Source of the DNA: Bacteroidales bacterium | GTDB lineage: Bacteria; Bacteroidota; Bacteroidia; Bacteroidales; CAIWKO01 | Assembly (NCBI GenBank): GCA_023228145.1 | Contig: JALOBU010000011.1 | Span: 1-18,031, forward strand | DNA length: 18,031 nt | Direction: 5' to 3' | Shown here: one piece after another, positions 6,430-17,600 of the stretch | Position numbering within the stretch: position 1 is the stretch's first letter | How the letters are laid out: each line of letters begins with the position of its first letter | Translations under genes and position numbers: made by a program | The notes under the pieces: generated by a model | The model's database searches: none | Told to the model about the DNA's origin: nothing | Seen by the model: the letters and a program-made list of their open reading frames with translations, nothing else

Positions 6430-7419
6430 ATGGGTTACGGCGACATTATTGCAAAAGAGCTTGGATTAAAAGCAAGGCAGGTTGAAAACACAATTTATCT
6501 GTTGACAAACGGGGCAACGATTCCGTTTATAGCACGCTATCGTAAAGAAGTTACCGGCATGCTTGATGAAGTGGAAATTACAACGATACGTGACCGCTTA
6601 TATCAGCTGACCGAGCTTGATAAAAGGCGTGCTTTTGTCATTGAAACCATCACAGAGCAGGAAAAAATGACGGATGAACTGGAAGTAAAGATAAGTGCTG
6701 CTCAAACAATGGCAGAACTTGAAGATTTATACCTTCCCTATAAACCCAAACGAAAAACCCGCGCCAGCATAGCCCGGGAAAAAGGCCTTGAACCATTGGC
6801 ACATTTGATTTTGTCACAAAAGGATTTTGATGTACAACTTAAGGCTGAAGAATTTATTAATGAAGAGAAAGGGGTTTCTGATGAAGAAGAAGCCATTGCC
6901 GGCGCTTGTGACATAATAGCAGAATGGATAAATGAAAACCAACAGGTGCGGCAGGTTGTAAGAAATTTGTTTGTAAAAGAATCTGTAATTTTTTCAGAAG
7001 TTGTAAAAGGCAAAGAAATAGAGGGTCGTAACTATGAGACGTATTATGACATGAAAGAGCCTTTTTCCAAAGCGCTGTCACATCGGGTGCTGGCCATGTT
7101 CAGGGGCGAAAGCGAAGGCTTCTTAAAGATTACCATTGAGCCGGAAACAGAAAAAGCTATAGCAATTATTCATCGTCAATTTGTTAAGTCAGGGAATCAG
7201 GCTTCTTTGCTGGTTGAAAAAACCTTAAGGATTGTTATAAGCGTCTTTTACAGCCTTCGATGGAGACAGAAGTACGCCAGCTGGCAAAAGAAAAAGCTGA
7301 TAAAGAAGCTATCAGGGTTTTTGCAGAAAACCTCAGGCAGTTGCTGCTTTCACCTCCTCTGGGGCCTAAAAATGTTCTTGCCATTGATCCCGGTTTCAGA
7401 ACCGGTTGTAAAGTTGTAA
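6430..7419 (+). CDS. tex: Tex transcription accessory protein, N-terminal fragment (frameshifted)
   Basis: This is the first part of Tex, a widely conserved nucleic-acid-binding protein linked to transcription and RNA turnover. From the ATG at 6430 (MGYGDIIAKELGLKARQVEN) about 263 residues align with the Tex N-terminal helical region: ATIPFIARYRKEVTG, then ELEDLYLPYKPKRKTRASIA, then the EDARDIIAE-like segment AGACDIIAEWIN and MFRGESEGFL. After the A run at 7217-7222 the frame departs from the family and runs on through unrelated residues to the stop at 7417-7419. The proper continuation (DCYKRLLQPSMETE) lies in the -1 frame. Restoring one A gives a single gene 6430-8564 of 711 residues, a normal Tex length. 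Function of the fragment alone is doubtful. The longer TTG start at 6352 is not favoured because a promoter box falls within it. Confidence 0.8.
   Translation: MGYGDIIAKELGLKARQVENTIYLLTNGATIPFIARYRKEVTGMLDEVEITTIRDRLYQLTELDKRRAFVIETITEQEKMTDELEVKISAAQTMAELEDLYLPYKPKRKTRASIAREKGLEPLAHLILSQKDFDVQLKAEEFINEEKGVSDEEEAIAGACDIIAEWINENQQVRQVVRNLFVKESVIFSEVVKGKEIEGRNYETYYDMKEPFSKALSHRVLAMFRGESEGFLKITIEPETEKAIAIIHRQFVKSGNQASLLVEKTLRIVISVFYSLRWRQKYASWQKKKLIKKLSGFLQKTSGSCCFHLLWGLKMFLPLIPVSEPVVKL
7217..7222 (+). other. frameshift point in tex (A6 run)
   Basis: The sequence reads GTT GAA AAA ACC in the upstream frame. One additional A would read GTT GAA AAA AAC CTT AAG GAT TGT TAT AAG, which continues straight into the Tex motif YKRLLQPS. 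The change is therefore a one-base deletion in a homopolymer: a real mutation, or a base-calling error. Confidence 0.85.
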
Positions 7420-8564
7420 TTCTCGACAAAAACGGAAAATTGCTTCACAACGAAACTATATATCCTCATCCGCCCCAAAGCGAGTTGAAACAAGCCATAA
7501 ATAAAATTGAAAATCTTGTGGATGCTTATAAAATTGAAGCAATAGCTATTGGTAATGGCACGGCAGGAAGGGAAACTGAAAATTTTATCCGCAGAATCAA
7601 ATTTAAAAGAGATGTTGTTGCCATCATTGTAAACGAGAGCGGAGCTTCGGTATATTCTGCTTCAGCTGTGGCGCGTGAAGAGTTTCCCGATTATGATGTT
7701 ACGGTCAGGGGCAGTGTTTCCATTGGCCGCCGCCTGATGGACCCATTGGCGGAACTGGTGAAAATTGACCCCAAATCCATTGGTGTGGGACAATACCAGC
7801 ATGATGTTGACCAGAAGTTGTTACAGGAAAGTCTGGGCGATGTTGTGGTGAGCTGTGTAAATTCTGTAGGAGTTGACTTAAATACAGCAAGCCGGGAGTT
7901 GCTTACATACGTTTCAGGTGTTGGACCAGTACTCGCAAAAAATATTGTGGAATTCCGCAATAAAAACGGCTCATTCTCATCCCGTGATATGCTAAAAAAA
8001 GTTTCCAGGTTTGGTGATAAGGCTTTTGAGCAGGCAGCGGGCTTTTTAAGGGTAAAAAATGAAAACAACCCTATGGATAGCAGCGCTGTGCATCCGGAGA
8101 GCTATGGAATAGTTTTTTCTATGGCAGAAAAACTTACTTGCAGTATAGCTGATTTGATAAAAGACGAATCATTAAGAAAGAAAATTAATCCTGCAGATTA
8201 CATTACAGAAAAAGCCGGTTTACCGACTATCAACGACATCATACAGGAGCTTGCAAAACCTGGCCGTGACCCAAGGCAGAAATTTGATTTCTTTGAGTTT
8301 GATAAAAATGTTCATGACATAAAAGACCTGCTCCCGGGGATGGAATTGCCCGGCATAGTAACAAATATCACAGCTTTTGGAGCCTTTGTCGATATCGGGG
8401 TGCATCAGGACGGACTTGTTCATATCAGCCAGATGGCAAACCGTTTTATTACAAACCCTAACGAAGTAGTTAAACTCAACCAGAAGGTCAGGGTTAAAGT
8501 TGTAAGTGTGGATGTTGACAGGAAAAGAATTCAATTGTCTATGAAGGAAGTAACCCAAAAATAG
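7260..8564 (+). CDS. tex: Tex transcription accessory protein, C-terminal fragment (frameshifted)
   Basis: This 434-residue frame carries the catalytic-fold and nucleic-acid-binding parts of Tex. In order: a YqgF/RNase H-like domain beginning VLAIDPGFRTGCK (39-51) with IAIGNGTAGRET (95-106); the helix-hairpin-helix region GVDLNTASRELLTYVSGVG (204-222) and the following HhH repeat FRNKNGSFSSRDMLKKV (232-248); the conserved RDPRQKF (336-342); and a C-terminal S1 RNA-binding domain, GIVTNITAFGAFVDIGVHQD (365-384) to RIQLSMKE. The internal ATG at 7260 is simply the first Met in this frame; the true coding sequence begins upstream of the frameshift. The family-matching part reaches back to about 7223. 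Tex is usually a single-copy housekeeping gene, so a sequencing indel is a serious possibility. The gene ends at the shared terminator. Confidence 0.85.
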   Translation: METEVRQLAKEKADKEAIRVFAENLRQLLLSPPLGPKNVLAIDPGFRTGCKVVILDKNGKLLHNETIYPHPPQSELKQAINKIENLVDAYKIEAIAIGNGTAGRETENFIRRIKFKRDVVAIIVNESGASVYSASAVAREEFPDYDVTVRGSVSIGRRLMDPLAELVKIDPKSIGVGQYQHDVDQKLLQESLGDVVVSCVNSVGVDLNTASRELLTYVSGVGPVLAKNIVEFRNKNGSFSSRDMLKKVSRFGDKAFEQAAGFLRVKNENNPMDSSAVHPESYGIVFSMAEKLTCSIADLIKDESLRKKINPADYITEKAGLPTINDIIQELAKPGRDPRQKFDFFEFDKNVHDIKDLLPGMELPGIVTNITAFGAFVDIGVHQDGLVHISQMANRFITNPNEVVKLNQKVRVKVVSVDVDRKRIQLSMKEVTQK

Positions 8565-8567
8565 CAT

Positions 8568-8598
8568 AAAAAAAGGCAGCCATCGGCTGCCTTTTTTT
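8568..8598. terminator. bidirectional rho-independent terminator between tex and the giant gene
   Basis: Seven A, the stem GGCAGCC (8575-8581), an ATC loop, GGCTGCC (8585-8591) and seven T. The perfect 7-bp GC-rich stem is flanked by A and T runs on both sides, so it can end transcription of tex from the left and of the surface-protein gene from the right. It begins four bases after the tex stop codon and lies 18 bases beyond the stop of the giant gene. Confidence 0.9.
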
Positions 8599-8616
8599 AA
8601 GTTTGCTAATAGTGCC

Positions 8617-11600
8617 TTATTTGGCAACAAGCATTCGTTTAGTTAGTTTTTGTCCTTTATACTCGGCAGAGTAGAAGTAAATCCCTTCGGGTAATTTATT
8701 AACATCAAGTTCTATCTGGTTTCTACCCCTGACAGCCTCTATGTCTTTACCTAACATATTACGGCCAAGCAGGTCATGCATTTCAAAACGCACTTTACCT
8801 TCCTGAGGTACATAGAACAAAACATAAGTTGTCGCATCCGAAGGATTAGGCGTGTTTTGCAACAATTCAAATGTTTCGTAATCATAAGTTTCAATTCCCG
8901 TAATACCTACAGGGTAGATACAGGTTTCATCATTAGCAGTGTTGGCGTCCCCGCTTAACACTGTTTTGGCGCAAAGGTTGTAATTGCCTTGCGGAGAAAC
9001 ATTCACCGTGCTGAAAGTATAATCAACGGAATCATTTGGAGCAAGAGAGCCAGTCCAGATACCAGCACCAACCTGAACCATATTACGTAAAAATACGAGT
9101 GGTATTGAAGTTTCTGTAGCCGTACCGTAATTTTTAATCCTTACTTTCACAGAGTCTGCGCTTCCGTAAATTGTTATCAGTCCGGGCGAGAGAATCTGTG
9201 ATATGCCAACATCATGGCTTGCCGGGGTTGTGCTAATAGTAGTGCAGGTGGTGTCGTTGAATTTGTATATGTCGGTGCTTTTCACGGAGAAAGCGCATAA
9301 ATTATATGTAGTTCCCGGCGAAGTATAGGTGGCTGGGAAAGTATAATTTACTGTAGCTCCCGGTAATAGTACTCCCGACCAATGTCCAACGACCAAAGGA
9401 CCGTTATTTACCCTGTAACGTAAAGGAACCGTTTGTAAACTGTCTGTGCCATAATTCTTAATGGTAACTTCAACTGTCACCTGGCTGCCAGTCTGTGTGG
9501 CGGCAGAAGGTTGAACAATGGCGGATACACCTGCATCTTTAGGTATTGGTGGTACTGTAATTGCAAAATTGTCTACTGCCCATCCGTCGTAAGTGTTTAC
9601 TGAAGCATCGGAGAAGAACTTATAACGGAATTGCACAGGATAACTTGTGTTTACAATAGCCGGAATATTAGTCAGGCGGAATTTGGAGTAAATATACCCG
9701 TTAGAATTTCCAGCCCAGCAGGGGAACCCTCCAATGGTTGTGTTGTACCAGTTTACCGAATTAGCTGCACCTACTGCACCTAATATGTTCCATGTTCCAT
9801 TATTGATGGAGTATTCAATACGGCCACCATCGCTTGCTCCTTCAGTATGATACCAATGGTAAAACTCAAGGTAAGCGCTGTCAACAGAGGTGAATTTGAA
9901 ATAAGGTGAATAAAGGTATTCGGTAGCGCTGTTTGTATAATTACCTTCAAGGTTGGTAGCCCATGCATGGGTGGGGCTGTATGCGGAATTAATGGTTGTT
10001 GCAGAAGGAACACCCCATTCCCATAATCCTGAAGGGCCTTGTCCATACCAGTAAACATTTCCTTCAAAATTATCGCTGTAAGGAACGTTAAAGGTTGGCA
10101 CTCCTATTAGTTCAACTATTGTTGTATCATTATAATGGTCTCCATCACCAGTTAATCCGGTATAAGAATAAAGCGAAAATGCTCCTGAAGGAATGACAAG
10201 CGGTGCCGTGAAAGTTACCGTAACGGTATCTTCCGGAAGAAGTGTGCCTGTCCAGGTTTGTGTTACAGGAGTTCCGCTGAGATTCACTCTGTATGAAACA
10301 GGAATGCTGTACAAAGTATTCGTCCCGTAGTTTTTAATCCTGACTTGTACAAATTTTGAAGAACCGGCAACTGCTTGTGTTAATGGAGAAATTATGGTGT
10401 TTACCCCGGCATCAATTGGTGAGGGAACAGTTATGGCAAAATCATCCACTGAAACACCATCGCGGGTAACACTTCCGTCTGAATTGAACACAAAACGGAA
10501 ACGTACGGCAGGAAGGTTGTTAAAAGCTGACAATTTATACTCGCATTGCATCCATCCCCCTGAGTTGTTTGTCCATCCAGGCATTTCGCTTGATGAGATA
10601 TCATCGTCGTTATACCAGTTTACACCCAGTGTATCGTTTTCAACACCAAGGACATTCCAAGTAGTACCATTATCTATAGAATAATCAATGCGTATCCCGT
10701 CGTAACTGTTTTCTGTGTAATAATTTAACCAGAACCTCATCTTAGCATCAGTTACACCGCTGAAATCAAAGAATTGAGTGTACAACATGGAATTGGCGCT
10801 GGTCCCATAAGCCGAAGAAAGATTGATATCCCATGCATTTGGGTTGGAATGAGCTGTGTTGGTAAGCCCATATCCAGGCATTCCAAGTTCCCATACACTA
10901 GTGGCAGTAGAAACTTCTGACCAGTTAATGTCTGTTCCGTCAAAATTATCATAGTAAGGTAGGGTACTGAGAAATACACCATATGATTCCATGCACAGGG
11001 TGTCATTTTCGTGATTTGCATCGGTACCCATCGAAGTGTAAGCACAAATAGTGAAACTGGAAGAAGGAACAGTGAAGAGCTGTGAGAACTTAAGATTTAC
11101 CGTTGCATTTGGCAATAAAGTGCCTGTCCAGGGTTGTGTTGCCTGCACAACTCCTTCAACTGCATAAACAATATTAAATGCAGTTAAGGTATCAGCCCCG
11201 ACATTCTTTACAGTAATTCTTACACTGTCGCTGGCGCCGGCAAATAACTGGGTGCCGGGGTGTAAAAATTCAGTAACTGTAGCATCAAACAAGGGTGTTC
11301 CGTGTATGGTTTTACATACTGTATCATTAAATGTATTTGAATCTCCGGGGAGTGTTGTCCATGCGCAAACAGTATTATCATTGGCGGTAATTGTGATATT
11401 CGGGAGGAATGCAGTATCCGTCATTACAGTCATGATGTCTCCGCCGCTCCAGTTTATGGTTTGTGGTATGCCGCCGTTATGAGAGAATGAAACCAACATA
11501 TTGGAAGTGTTGGAAATTGTATCTGAACCGAAATTTTTAATCAGGACATTCACTGGAACAGATTCTCCTTCAATATGCGTTGCAAGGGGCGATAAAATAT

Positions 11601-14600
11601 CGATTGCTCCGGCATCGTTGGGAATTTGCGGTGCAATAATCACAGTATAATCTTCTGTCTCGCCCCAGGTGTAAGTGCCACAAGGCAATACCGAAGATGG
11701 AGTAGTAGTTTCTTTAGCCACAACTCTCATTCGGGTAGGCATATCTGTGACAGCTGTCAATGGAACAGTAATATATCCCGCAGCGGTAGGTTGCAGAGGC
11801 GATGAAGTTGTTTGCCTGCCAAAGGCTGTTTCGGTGGCAGGGTCAAAAACGCCATCTCTATTGTAATCAATAAAAACTTTTACATAAGTGCTCCAGAAAC
11901 TGGTTGCTGAAATAACAGTAACAGAAATAGGATATGTGGCGCCAACCATAAGTTGCACGGGTGGTAAACTTGTAGTGAAATCAGAGTATCCATAAATGGC
12001 GTTTGTGTTGTAAGTGATTGGCGAAGCAATACCATTGTTGATGTTGCTGATAGTTACATTGCCAATATCCTCGTATGAAGATGGAGAAGTAGAATTGGAA
12101 GTGCAATAAACAAGAGGATTACTATTTACAGTTTTGTGAATAGTATCATTAACGAGAGTACCATCACAAGACAAGTCAGTATAGGCAGTAATGTTGTATG
12201 TTCCCAGAACTGATAAGTCTGCTGGCTGGGCAAAAGTAAACGATACGGTGTCGTTTGAAGCGATGGGCCCGGGAACGGTATCATTCACCGGTGCGCCACC
12301 GTTGACAGTGTAGTGAACAGGTATCTGGCTGGCAGGTGCCGTACCATAATTCTTTACCAAAACTGTTACAGGCTCTGTGGCAGACAGCTCTATACCTGTG
12401 TTTGGAGTATAAATTTGTTGTATGCTCACATCACAGGCGGGAACTCCGGTAACAAAGGCTGTGTCTGCCAATCTTGCGCTGGAACAGCCAGAGCCTTCAA
12501 ATGATGTTGCAAGGGCAGGATTAATAGCTCCTATGGTTTGCGTATTTACTGCGCTTGATACTATCCAGTCAGCAGCAACATTATTATCAGAAATAACTCT
12601 TATAGAACCTGCAAGGCCTGACATGCTGCTTATGGTTCCTGACCATTCTGTGGCATCTACTCCGTCAGCAGGTGTAAAGGCATACCCATTGGAAGATACG
12701 GCATCCACAACGGTTCCGGAGGAATTTTTCAAAGCAAAGCCGCTGAGGCTGCCGGATTGAATCACATCATCACTACCGCCAATATTGTAATATCTGTTTG
12801 CAGGGTCGTCCACACCTGAGCCGACGCAAAGTATCATCACTTCGCCCCCGTTAAGGGTTACCTGGGGAATAATGTAACTCCTGTTGCCGACACCGTAAAT
12901 GTTCATAGTATAATTCTCCAGATTTACAGGAGCAGTACCAAGATTTGAAATTTCTATTAGATCTTCGCCTGTGCACCAGAAAGGATAGGAGCTTGTGGCC
13001 CCGGTTCCGGTTCGGTAATGTGTAATTTCTGTAAGTTTAATGTCTGCTATTCCGGATATTGCTTCAACGTAATACACAGTTGTTCCATACAAAATAGGTG
13101 TTGTAAATGTCGCTCCCTGGGCAATCTGGGTGCCACCTGTGGGAACATCATACCAATTCAGTGTGTCCGAAGAAACAGGTGCAAAAGTCCCTGCGGTTCC
13201 GTAAGGTACTGTTATGTTACTCACAACAGGAGAAGGCGGAGTGTAAAGTAGAGTCACCAAGTTTGTGATGGTATCGTTAAATGAGAACAAGTCCCCGATA
13301 AGGCCGACATAAGCAATAATATTATACACAGAATCCTGATTGGCGGAAGTTAAGCCAGCAATCAGGGGTGCTGAAAATGTATATGTCAGGGTGTCTCCCG
13401 GCAATATGGTATCCGTAATAATTTCGCTTACAAGTGGAACTCCGTTAACGGTACATATAGCTCCCAGGCTGTCAATGATTTCAAATCCGTTGTTGCGTAT
13501 GCGTATGGTAACATCTTCAATTCCTTCGGTACATTTAGTAACTGGCGAAGGCAAAGAAACTATTGACGCTTCCCATGGATAGAGTTCAATAAATGCTGTG
13601 TCGGGAACACGGGCGCTGGGGCAACCACTGGCCCCACTTAAAATTACGTCATCAATATACCAGCCATAAGCACCAAAAGTTTCACCACTCATTGTGAATG
13701 CCAGATAGAAGGTAGGAGAGCCAACATCCTGTGTGTTTATTGTAAGTGTTTGAATACCCGGGTCAATATCAGAAGTGACGGGATTCACAACCCAGCTTGT
13801 ATTGTGCCATGTAACAAGGTCTGTACTTGTTTGAACACTGATAGAATATGGATAGTAAGAACTATAATGACTCATATAATTATTCCACTGAAGTGTTAAA
13901 GAATTATTTCCTGTTGTGTTTATCGGGCCATAATATAAAATATCTGTAACATTTGAAAAGCTGCTTCCTGTGATTTTTGCTTCGTTGGGTGTGCCACCCG
14001 CTGATGAAGTTGTTACAATTTCAATATAATCACTGCCTTCTTCCACAGTGCTCCAACCTGCTGGAAAAGTTGCCCCGTCAAAAGGTTCAGTCATGTTCAA
14101 TCCGGAGCCTGTACTTGCTTCAGCATAATAAATCGTTTCTACAAACAGGGGCGGTGTAACAAAAACACTGCCGGTTGCGATACTGGTTCCTCCCGTAGGA
14201 ACATTATACCAATACACAGAATCTGCAGCTATGGCTTGCAGGGTTGCAGGAGTTGCATACACAGTGGTGTCGTTAATTGTTACAGGTGGAGCGGGTACGT
14301 AAAGGGAGATGATGTCTTTAGCAAGTGAATCATTGTATTGGAAAGGGTCTCCTGTTAAAACAATCCATGCTTGAATAGGAAATTCAATATTGGTGTCTGT
14401 AACATAAGCGTCAACAGTTTGTGAAAATGAAAACGTCAGCGTATCTCCGGCAAGTATGGTGTCGGATACGGGCTCCATAACAACCGTGCCTCCATTAAAT
14501 TGATAGTACGCATTCAGGTTGCCGGTAATAGTGTCAACGCCAGTATTTGCTATTTTAATGGTAACAGGCTCTGTACCGCTAAGACCGCAGCCGGATTCTG

Positions 14601-17600
14601 GCGCATCAATTGAGATAAGCGCTGCTTCCTGGTCGGGTACGAGTGAAATGTTTATGTCATCAACAGCAATGTAATAAGCGTCAGCCGCGCTATATGCATA
14701 CCAGCCGAAATAATAATTATCTGTTGTGGAAGGTGTATAAGTTACTGAAGCTTTTTGGTATGTTGTGTTGGTTATAGCAGGCATACTTACAAGCGGTGTT
14801 GTCATTGCTTCGGGTGTGGCTGCATTGCCAACTTTTAGGTCAAGGCTTTCCGCATAATCTGCATCAAATGAGCCGTACCAATATTCTATCTTGTAAGTTG
14901 AGCCGGCATTTAATTTAAAGCATCGTGAAAACAGCCAGTCGTCACCGGGGTTATAATAATCATATTCATAAAATGCCATGTTGTCCCCGGAATGAGCGTA
15001 AGTACTGGATGAATAGGGGAAAGTCCAAGATGAACCATCGGCATTCACATCCAGCATTGACCATTGCGACATATCATCTGTTGGCTCAAATCCCATGGTG
15101 TAAGCACCGCTGTAAAAATCATGGCCTGTATTAATGGTATAATTATTTAAAGAGTCGTTTTCCTGAACAGTATCACCTAAATAGCTGACATAAAAATCAA
15201 AAGTATAATCACCAATAACCGATAAATCAACCTGTTGAGTAAAAGTAAAATCATAGGTTTCCCCAGGGAGTATGTTTGCTGCAACAGGTTCTGTAACAGG
15301 CGTGCCATTATTTAAAATGTAAGTAGCGGTAAGGTTACCGTTAATGGCAAGGGCTCCTTCGTTTTTAATTTTTATAATAACATTTTCTGTAGCGGTAAGT
15401 TCACAACCCGATACAGGTGCGATTACTTCAACTATAGCGGCTTCTTGATCCGGAACTAACGAAATGTTGATATCGTCAATATATGCAAAATAATAATCAT
15501 CAGGACTATGCCCCCACCATCCAAAATAATAGGCTCCTGTTGTAGGCGGTACAAAGGTAACTGATGCTTTCTGGTAGGTGGTATTGGTAAAACTAGCCAA
15601 AGCAAGCAGATTTGTTGTCATGGCTGCTGGTGTCGCCGAATTTCCAACCTTTAAATCTATATTTTGCGGATAATAAGAACTTTCAGCTTGGTACCAAAAT
15701 TCAATTTTATAAGTGGCTCCAGCTGTCATAGTAAAGCAGCGGGAGAACAGCCACTCATCCGCTACAACTGAGGAGGAATTGTATAATTCTGCACAGTTTG
15801 AACCAGTATGTGCATAGCCGTTATATGGAAAGATCCAGGTATAGTTATCCCCGTTTACGTCAAGCTTCGTCCACTGTAACATATCATCCGTTGGTTCAAA
15901 TCCCATGGTATAAGGCCCGTTTGCAAAAACATGCCCGGTATTGATGGTGTAATTGTTTATGGTATCATTAAAATAAACAGTGTCCCCGGTCAGGCTGGCA
16001 TAAACTTTAAAGGTATAATCACCAACTAATGAAAGGTTTGCCTGTTGTGTGAATGTGTAATCATAGGTTTGTCCTGGATTTATAAGCTGGTTCATGGTTT
16101 CATGAACGGGAGTGCCATTGTTCACTTTATAATACAATTCGGCTGTGCTGAAAGGCTGCAATCCAACGTTTTTCACACGGATAACCACATTTTCATTCGC
16201 TGAGAGCCCGCAGTCGCTTACCGGCTGAAGCACAGCCAAAACAGCTATATTATAATCAATAACAGTAAATTCATCAGCACCAATATCTGGTGTTGTGCCG
16301 TTTCTTGGCTCTCCGTCAAAGTCATCCGTAACAGCAGCAATGGGTGTAGCCAGTTCATTCACTGCAAGTGAAAAACAATGAAGGTCTGTATCTGTAAAGA
16401 AATCAGGGTTTGCAGAAACTGAATTTAAATCCTGTGCTGTTGCAGTTTGCCATGCGGCTAAGGTAGTTCTGTCAGATGTAAGATACCCCAAAACACCGGC
16501 ATAATCTCCACCGGTTGGAGCAAAGTAGTCATTATAATTGATGTTTGTGAAAGCTGTGTTAGTTGCTTCTGAATAAATCGCATAAGCTTTATCTAAAGTG
16601 CTTAAGTTATTGGTAATAGCATTTAAAAATATATTATTGCGTATATCAAGTGATGTTACTGCGGATGCTATATAAATAGCTGCGCTTACTGTTGCTGTGG
16701 ACCTATTTGCAGCCCCGGTCAGGTTTATTGAATTGTAGTATATCTTGTAACCGGAACCTCCATTGATTTTTATTCCTACGTTAATATCGCTGCTTCCTGA
16801 ATAACCGTCACCCAACATTTGAGAAATAAAATTGTTTGCTATAGTTACATTGGCATCGGCAGCTGCACCTGATGAAAAGTCAATTCCTTTGCCTCCATAA
16901 CCATATGTTCCTGTATATTTGATATTGTAAATATTATTTTTTGTGAATAGAGTGTTCGTTACACCATCTTCGACAGCTATTCCAAAAAGATTGCTATTGT
17001 CAGAAACAATATTTTTGATAATATTCTTTGATATAAGAGAGTTGTCGGCATAGGCAATGTTTATTCCATATTTTGTTATATATTCAGTTGCGTTTTCGCT
17101 GCCGATGGTATTGCCTGTTATCGTCAAAATATCATTCACACCGCCGCTTGTGGCTTTTATGTATATCCCGTAATAGGCTTTGTAAATATTATTGTTAATA
17201 AGGGAGAGGAGGTTATGGTCATTACCTGTCCCGCTGGAACTGATAGATGTACCTGCTGCATAAATGCCGAAATTAGTTGTAGTGGAGGCTATTCCCGCGC
17301 TGATATTGCAGTTTTTAATAGTAACTCCGACACAACCCTGCCCTGTTCCTAAGCTGGCAATCCATATAGCCGCAGTATTGGATGCGGTACTGTCATTAAT
17401 AATATACATATCCCGCGTTGTGGTGCCATTATTGGAACCATCAAGAATAATGTAATCAGTTCCGTTAAATTTAATGGTACTGTTAATTGATTTTTTTCTG
17501 ATGGTTACAGTGGCGTTGTCATTAGGCCTGAAAGTAACAGTATTGGTTGCTGATGCGCCATTGATGACATTAAACGTAAGTTGTTCAATATATTCCCCGT

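Noticed and set aside
7217..7222. Programmed -1 ribosomal frameshifting in tex
   Set aside because: The phase is GAA AAA ACC, so slipping back would not re-pair the P-site tRNA well. Tex is not known to be recoded, and a one-base indel explains it more simply.
14626..16251. CRISPR-like or satellite repeats
   Set aside because: The repetition is protein-coding and domain-sized, without spacers.
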